DNA of 64,000 bases from Saposhnikovia divaricata (Eukaryota > Streptophyta > Magnoliopsida > Apiales > Apiaceae). The first letter of the stretch is position 1; every line of letters begins with the position of its first letter. The stretch is from contig CM071596.1 of NCBI GenBank assembly GCA_036435485.1, positions 137,231,001-137,295,000 of the forward strand, written 5' to 3'. Of the stretch, positions 58,826-64,000 are shown one piece after another. Both the position numbers and the translations under genes were made by a program. The notes below the pieces were generated by a model that did not search any database, was not told where the DNA came from, and saw only the letters and a list, made by a program, of their open reading frames with translations.

Positions 58826-60525
58826 TTTTACCAACTCAAGATCGACCTCTGTACTGTGCCAAAGTTGGCATTTCACACTAATATAAACGTTATAAAATTG
58901 TGGTAGTATCGTTTGAATGGACTAATGAGTCAGAAGCCTTTATGGATTAATGAACAAAGTTTTGGGATGAAATGAGATATTAGCAACAACCTCGTTGTTA
59001 GCTATACTTGATGATAAAAAGAGGACTTTGAGAGTCACGATGATGCGTCTTTCGAGAGTTTGAGAGGTGTGCTGATGCAGTAGAAAAAGGATGATAGCCT
59101 ATACTTCTAAAACAACATAAAGGTTATGAGATAGCACTAACCGGGAGTCTGGGATTAGTCATGATGGCGTTCACGCATAAAACTGAGACGTTAACCTTAT
59201 GAGAAAAATGTGAAAATTTCTCCAGAAGTGCCAGAAGTATATCTTCATATTAGAACTAAACATAAGAAAGAGAAGGTGACGAAAGGGAGCAGGGAGTATA
59301 ATGGAGAAATTTGTTATTTCCCAGGAAAGGCCAGTGTGGTGGCCGATACCTATAGAAGGGATTATTCAGAATTGGAATTCAGTCAGTATTGACCAAGAAA
59401 ATAGAGTATATGCAATAAAGAATAACGTTAGAGGAAAATGACTAAATTATAGGGAAGGACAAAGATGTACAGAGAATTAAGAGAATGTCTGGCAAACGGA
59501 TATGAAGAATGGTATTGGCAAACTATTAAGTACAAACGCGACATGCCAAAAGCAGAATGATAGAGATCTAGTGGATTAATTCCGCCTGTAGAAAATCTTG
59601 AACGTGGACAGAATTATAATGAATTTCGTAAGTAGGTCGCCAAAGACCGAGCCAAGAGATGGCCCTAGTTGATTTATAATTGTTGGACCAAGTGATTTAA
59701 CTACGAGAGACTTTCCATTTAGAAGATTATCGATTTATATACGGAAGAGATGGTGGTGCAATATAAAGCTTCTGCAGTGATTACGTCAGATAGAGACGTA
59801 AGGTTAAACTTCGAATATTGAAGGTGCTTTCAAGTATAATTAATAAAGAGATTGAGCTTATGTACTAATTTGACCTGTGGCTGACGGACATGGGAGAAGA
59901 ATTATCGAGACGATCGAATTTGTAGTTAGTGTCGTGCCTTAGATTTCACGGGGAAATCGAAAAAAAAAAAACTTATCCATGAAATGAATGTTGTTATCAC
60001 GATCATCACCCTGCGAACGTAAGGACGTCTCTTGTAAAGCGTACTGTGAAAGAAGAAGTTTCGCTTTTCTTGCGCTACGAAGAAGTCAATGAACGAGGGA
60101 TATAGTAGCTGAACTGGTTCGACATATACCGAATACTATACAGTACCCACAGCAAGTGGTAACGGCTGACGGGAGGCAACGCATGCCTGCTAATCAAGCG
60201 AAGGAATATGAGGAATACCGTGCGTATTGACGTTGTCTCAGATTACAAAACACGACCACAAAGCATTCACGGGCCAACGATACAAGGACTCAACACGGAT
60301 ACTATGAACAAGGTAGAAGAGGAACGTGTGAGTAGTGGGATAGGAATTTTTAATCATAGAACAAACCGATAAGGAATACAGGTCAAGGAGAGTATGCGTT
60401 GAGAAACAACATTAAATCGTTGGCGAGACCAAGGTGAGAGAACAAAAGGGTTGAAGTGTCAACCTAAGAGTTGGAAAGGGTAAAGTTGGAATTGTATCCA
60501 CAACTATTTTCCTTAGGTTCTTAAG
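58826..60525 (+). pseudogene. Fossil Tekay pol in element C (RT to chromodomain)
   Basis: Short blocks follow the exact order of element A's pol. Near 58826-58955, YQLKIDL...VPKLAFHT corresponds to the RT segment after the GYH motif. DDASFESLRGVLMQ at about 59035 and YFPGKASVVADTYRR at about 59320 match RNase H. ACQKQ...VDRIIMNFVSRSPKTE (about 59540-59660) matches the start of the integrase core. TDMGEELSRR near 59885 matches the DDE glutamate region. A worn chromodomain-like end lies near 60420-60520. There are dozens of stops and shifts, and the catalytic residues are mostly lost. Confidence 0.7.
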
Positions 60526-60534
60526 ATAGAATCC

Positions 60535-60755
60535 TTTTAAGGAAAGGAGACTGCATTAACCCTAATTTTTGTGAATATTCGAAACCTGGACGAATAGTAA
60601 TTTTATGGGTGGATGAGAAATTTTTGCAATCACGATATGTACGAATTATTAAATGAAGATTTCGAATTGATATTACGTCTTTACGGTACAGACGAGTGTA
60701 TGTAAAAGTCATTAGTTTTTTTCGAAACCCATTATTTCGAATGGTCAAATTTTAT
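60535..60755 (+). repeat. Buried polypurine tract and LTR start inside element C
   Basis: TTTTAAGGAAAGGAGACTGC followed by ATTAACCCTAATTTTTGTGA parallels the true 3' junction at 61685-61720 (AGGAGGGGAGGC then TGTAAGAACCCTAATTTTTG). Later, GTGTATGTAAAAGTC near 60698 resembles LTR A at 4331. After about 60755 the sequence jumps into integrase. This looks like the 3' end of the fossil copy joined to another element. Confidence 0.65.
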
Positions 60756-61666
60756 GAGATATCTGAGGAGATCGTGGTAAGGCATGGGGTTCCTGTGAGC
60801 ATTGTATCTGATAGAGGCCCAAGGTTCAACCCCAGGTTCTGGAGGAGTTTTCAGGATTGTGTGGGGACCAAGTTAAACATGAGTACGGCATACCACCCCC
60901 AATCAGACGAACAGAGCGAGAGAACCATCCAGACCATAGAGGACATGTTGAGAGTAGGTGCCATCGATTTTAAGGGAATTTGGGATGACCACTTGCCGTT
61001 GATCGAATTTTCCTACAACAACAGTTACCATGCGAGTATAGGAATGCCCCATATGAAGCTTTATACGGACGAAGATGTCGGTCTCCCTTGTGTTGGGAAG
61101 AAGTTGGAGAGCGGAAGATTTTAGGGCCTGAACTGGTCCAACAGACAAGAGAAACTATCGAGCTCATAAGAGGACGGCTGGTAGCGGCCCAAGACAGACA
61201 GAAGAAGTATGCGGACCAGACCCGCAAAGACAAGGAATATGAGGTAGGAGAGTTTTTGATGTTGAAGGTATCACCGTGGAAGGGATTGATGAGATTTGGT
61301 AAGAAGGGAAAGCTAAGCCCAAGGTTTATTGGACCTTATGAGATATTGAGACGAGTTGGAAAGTTAGCCTATGAATTGGCTTTACCCCCGAGCTTGCAGC
61401 AAGTACATAATGTGTTCCATGTGTCCATGCTACGACCCTACCATACCGACTTCCGACACGTGATAGAACATGATCAAGTGGATCTGCAGCCAGACTTAAC
61501 CTATGTGGAGCAACCCGTAGAAATCATGGATAGAAAAGAACAGGTGCTGAGGAACAAGGTTGTCAAACTAGTGAGAGTTTTGTGGAGGAACCAGAATGTC
61601 GAAGAATCAACATGGGAACTAGAGAGCGCGATGCGTGAAAAGCACCCCCAACTGTTTTCAACCTGA
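60756..61666 (+). pseudogene. Element C integrase 3' half with chromodomain (one frameshift)
   Basis: It starts within the integrase core at EEIVVRHGVPVSIVSDRGPR, so the first catalytic Asp and the zinc finger are missing. SDRG and SERT, the other two DDE positions, are present. One missing C near 61047 shifts the frame after IGMP; the rest (61088-61666) is open. It has LKVSPWKGLMRFGKKGKLSP, HNVFHVSMLRPYH and a complete chromodomain ending WELESAMREKHPQLF at TGA 61664. Preservation is far better than in the fossil pol just upstream. Confidence 0.85.
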
Positions 61667-61684
61667 TTCCAGGACGGAATCCTT

Positions 61685-61699
61685 TTCAGGAGGGGAGGC
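61685..61699 (+). promoter_or_regulatory. Polypurine tract of element C
   Basis: TTCAGGAGGGGAGGC immediately before the 3' LTR. Confidence 0.85.
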
Positions 61700-64000
61700 T
61701 GTAAGAACCCTAATTTTTGGTAATATTCCCTTTTATTTAATATCTTGTGGCATTGTCAATATAGAACCTTTCTAGTCATCCCTGTTGATTAATAGAATTG
61801 ATTGTCTGAGAAACTGCGTTGTTGCATTTATTATGTAAGATAAAAAGGAAGATTGTGAAGGCAGGAGCCTTATTGTTAGTAAGATTTATAAAACTTGGGA
61901 TTTGAGAATGGTTAGAGGATTAAAGGATTTATTAAGAATTATGACAAGGAATTATGGACATTCAAGGAATTTACACAATTAAATACTTAAGGAATTATAG
62001 GGGAAATCTCTACGCGACAAAATATTATTACGAGAGATTAATCAAGATACGATAGAATTAAAGATTAAATGACAAGCATTGGTGGAAGAATAATGATACA
62101 AGGAGTAGTATTGCTTGCAAGTCACATGCAACCAAGTGGTTAGAAATCAAGCAAACTAGTTAGCAAATTGGAAGATGAATAGTATCTAGTTACTTGCTTT
62201 TTCAAAAAGGGGGACAAGTAGTACACATGCCCATGCCTTGCTAGTACTTACCTATACTTACACTAATATGTAACACCCAACATAACTCTACCAATTATTC
62301 AACCAACATAACACACAAAACAAAAAACACAAACACTTCCCCCCCCCTTCTAGCTTGCTCTCGGCCAAAGGAAGAAAAGGAAGAAGAAAAATTCTTCTTC
62401 CCCCTTTTCCATCACTCATAAAGCACAACATAAATCCTAGGCCATCTCCATCATCTAGACAAGGTATGTTAGTAATTTCAAGCCATTTCATCCACCCAAA
62501 TTCAAGTTATAAATTGTTAAAGATTGGGTGAATAGTAAACATGTTTGATTTTCTTTTAGATCTTGGATTGTAAGGGTTGTAGGAGACCATTCAAGGTGTT
62601 GTTGAGTTGTGAAAAGCTTATCCAAGGCCCCTAGGTGCTCGAGAAGGTATAAAAATCTCAAACCCTCTTGGTTATGTATTACTTATAATGTTTGGTAGTA
62701 GATCCATTTGTTTGTGAGCTAATCTTGGTTGTATAAGTATTGGATGACATGGATCTTGAGTTTTGATGTTGAGATTGTGACTTTTATGATTATGGATAAT
62801 ATATATATCTCCATGAGTGTTATGAACCATGAACTAAGTGTATTAAGTGTTGGTTGTGTTGTGGAATGGTGAAAAATGGTTGATCTAAGTAGTATGTGCT
62901 TGCTGAGTTTTGTCCAGGAGCATTGACCTGTATTGTAACACGGTTTTGAACCCCCAAATGTTGTCCCCTGATGTCCTACCCTATATTGTTGGAAAGATAA
63001 TTGAATTTAGTTTCTGGAAATGTAAGGTTCATGGCTGTGTGATGTACAGATTTTAAGTTATGGCCGGAGGAGTGAATTGTGTTTCTGGATTCCGGACTGC
63101 ACTAAGTGACCCCCTTGTGAACCTTGTTTAGACCCCTAAAAATATATGTGGGATCATGGAAAAATTCGAGAAGTTAGGGAATGCAGTGGTGAAGACCACC
63201 CAAAAAGAATTTGATTAAAATATAAATTTTTGGATTTTATAAAAATGCTAGAGTAAATTTTGCGCAAGGGAAAAAGTCGTTAGTGGAGCATAATTCTAGG
63301 GGTAATGATTATGACTCGGATATGGTAACTAAATCAAGTCGAATAAGTGACGAGCGTAATCGAGTGATGACATGAACCTATAGTGGGGCTAGAGTGTCAT
63401 AAGACGAAGTCGTTAAGTTAATTTCGTATCCCCTAAAACCCCGTAATTAAAGAGATGTTGTTAAGGTACTAACGAGCGGTTATTGCTTATGTATAGATCG
63501 TTCCACTCCGCACGCTCGACCACCCGAACCAAACCAAGGCAAATTTACTTTTCAAAACTTATACATATACAAGGACTTTCACTGTTGTGTTTGTAGTTTT
63601 CACCCGGGGATAGTTACGGATGTAGTTTCTATCCTTCTACCGGTAGAGAAGACCCGCGGATTATTGGACTTGGATGTGGCGACTGATCATCGTTAATCCT
63701 TGTCAGGTTTTTTATGTTTTCTTCGAGTCCCATCCTCCACTTTGGAAAAATACTCAAACACTGCTTCTTGGGCCTAAGTGCCAAGTTGCTGATAGTGTGG
63801 TTTTTGATGAGAAAATATTGACATCGTGCAGTATCTAGAACTGCAAGATTTTCTATAAAGATTGGCACGTGTTAGTGCACTCTTGCAACTGTTTCAAAGA
63901 ATGAAATGTTTTTGTATGAGAAACCTTCTAAGCTAATGGAAGGAAAGGGGTTTGCAATGATGTATTCCTTGTACAGTATGTTAATCGTAGAGTGTTTTGC
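61700..64000 (+). repeat. 3' LTR of element C (partial, cut by window end)
   Basis: Collinear with 52558 to about 54858 with few differences. Carries the core promoter at 63488, CTACCGGTAG at 63637-63646 and the 12-mer block after it. About 640 bases lie beyond the window. Confidence 0.92.

Larger units (their letters stand above)
52558..64000 (+). mobile_element. Element C: Tekay-type chromovirus with a chimeric interior (3' LTR cut by window end)
   Basis: The LTRs (52558-55496 and 61700 onward) are about 98% identical over the first ~420 bases by eye. A perfect primer-binding site follows the 5' LTR and a polypurine tract precedes the 3' LTR. The interior consists of a heavily decayed Tekay gag-pol (to about 60525), a decayed polypurine tract plus LTR start (60535-60755), and then a nearly intact integrase end with chromodomain (60756-61666). 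The LTRs are much younger than the first part of the interior. The element interrupts LTR G. Confidence 0.85.

Overview
This window is a stack of nested plant transposable elements. No intact host gene was found. The LTR retrotransposon lineages (chromodomain Ty3/gypsy of the Tekay/Del type, and Ty1/copia elements with very long internal regions resembling the SIRE lineage), a CACTA DNA transposon and the AT-rich intergenic composition all point to a large-genome eudicot nuclear chromosome, probably pericentromeric or intergenic heterochromatin. The composition suggests an asterid, but I cannot name the species.

Layout. 1-3282: the 5' end of a minus-strand copia element (D: gag, leader, primer-binding site, 1.03-kb LTR), inserted into element B. 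3283-27114: the 3' part of a plus-strand SIRE-like copia element (B), carrying the integrase end, RT/RNase H, a long extra 3' ORF and a 526-bp LTR. B is split by a 15.2-kb Tekay element (A, 3884-19065, with 4.5-kb LTRs) and by a 749-bp solo LTR (23179-23927). 27115-29529 and 41183-43312: older gypsy-like LTR and ORF sequence. 29530-41182: a minus-strand copia element (E) with target duplication CGAAC; a 4.17-kb CACTA element (36045-40217) sits in its 5' LTR and carries pieces of host genes. 43313-49653: a second minus-strand copia of the same family (F), truncated at both LTRs. 49685-50470: gypsy LTR-like sequence. 50471-52557: part of a minus-strand Tekay-type LTR (G), broken by element C (52558 to the window end), a Tekay element with 2.9-kb LTRs and a chimeric interior.

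How the parts work together. In each LTR element the expected order can be read: LTR, primer-binding site matching initiator tRNA-Met, gag, protease, then either integrase-RT-RNase H (copia) or RT-RNase H-integrase-chromodomain (gypsy), polypurine tract and LTR. Every recognisable gag-pol is broken by stops or frameshifts. Most of the stops could come from C-to-T or G-to-A changes, as expected for methylated, silenced DNA.

The most unusual points are: (1) element C, whose near-identical LTRs enclose a far older fossil pol, a buried LTR stub and then a young integrase end; (2) a short word reiterated through both coding and non-coding parts of each copia family, different in each family; (3) exact short modules kept in otherwise divergent Tekay LTRs, including a 12-bp word, a palindrome, a core promoter, a hairpin and a tiny basic ORF; (4) a CACTA element with intron-containing pieces of a Deg/HtrA protease gene and a LEUNIG-like gene. 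Identities quoted here are estimates by eye, not computed alignments.
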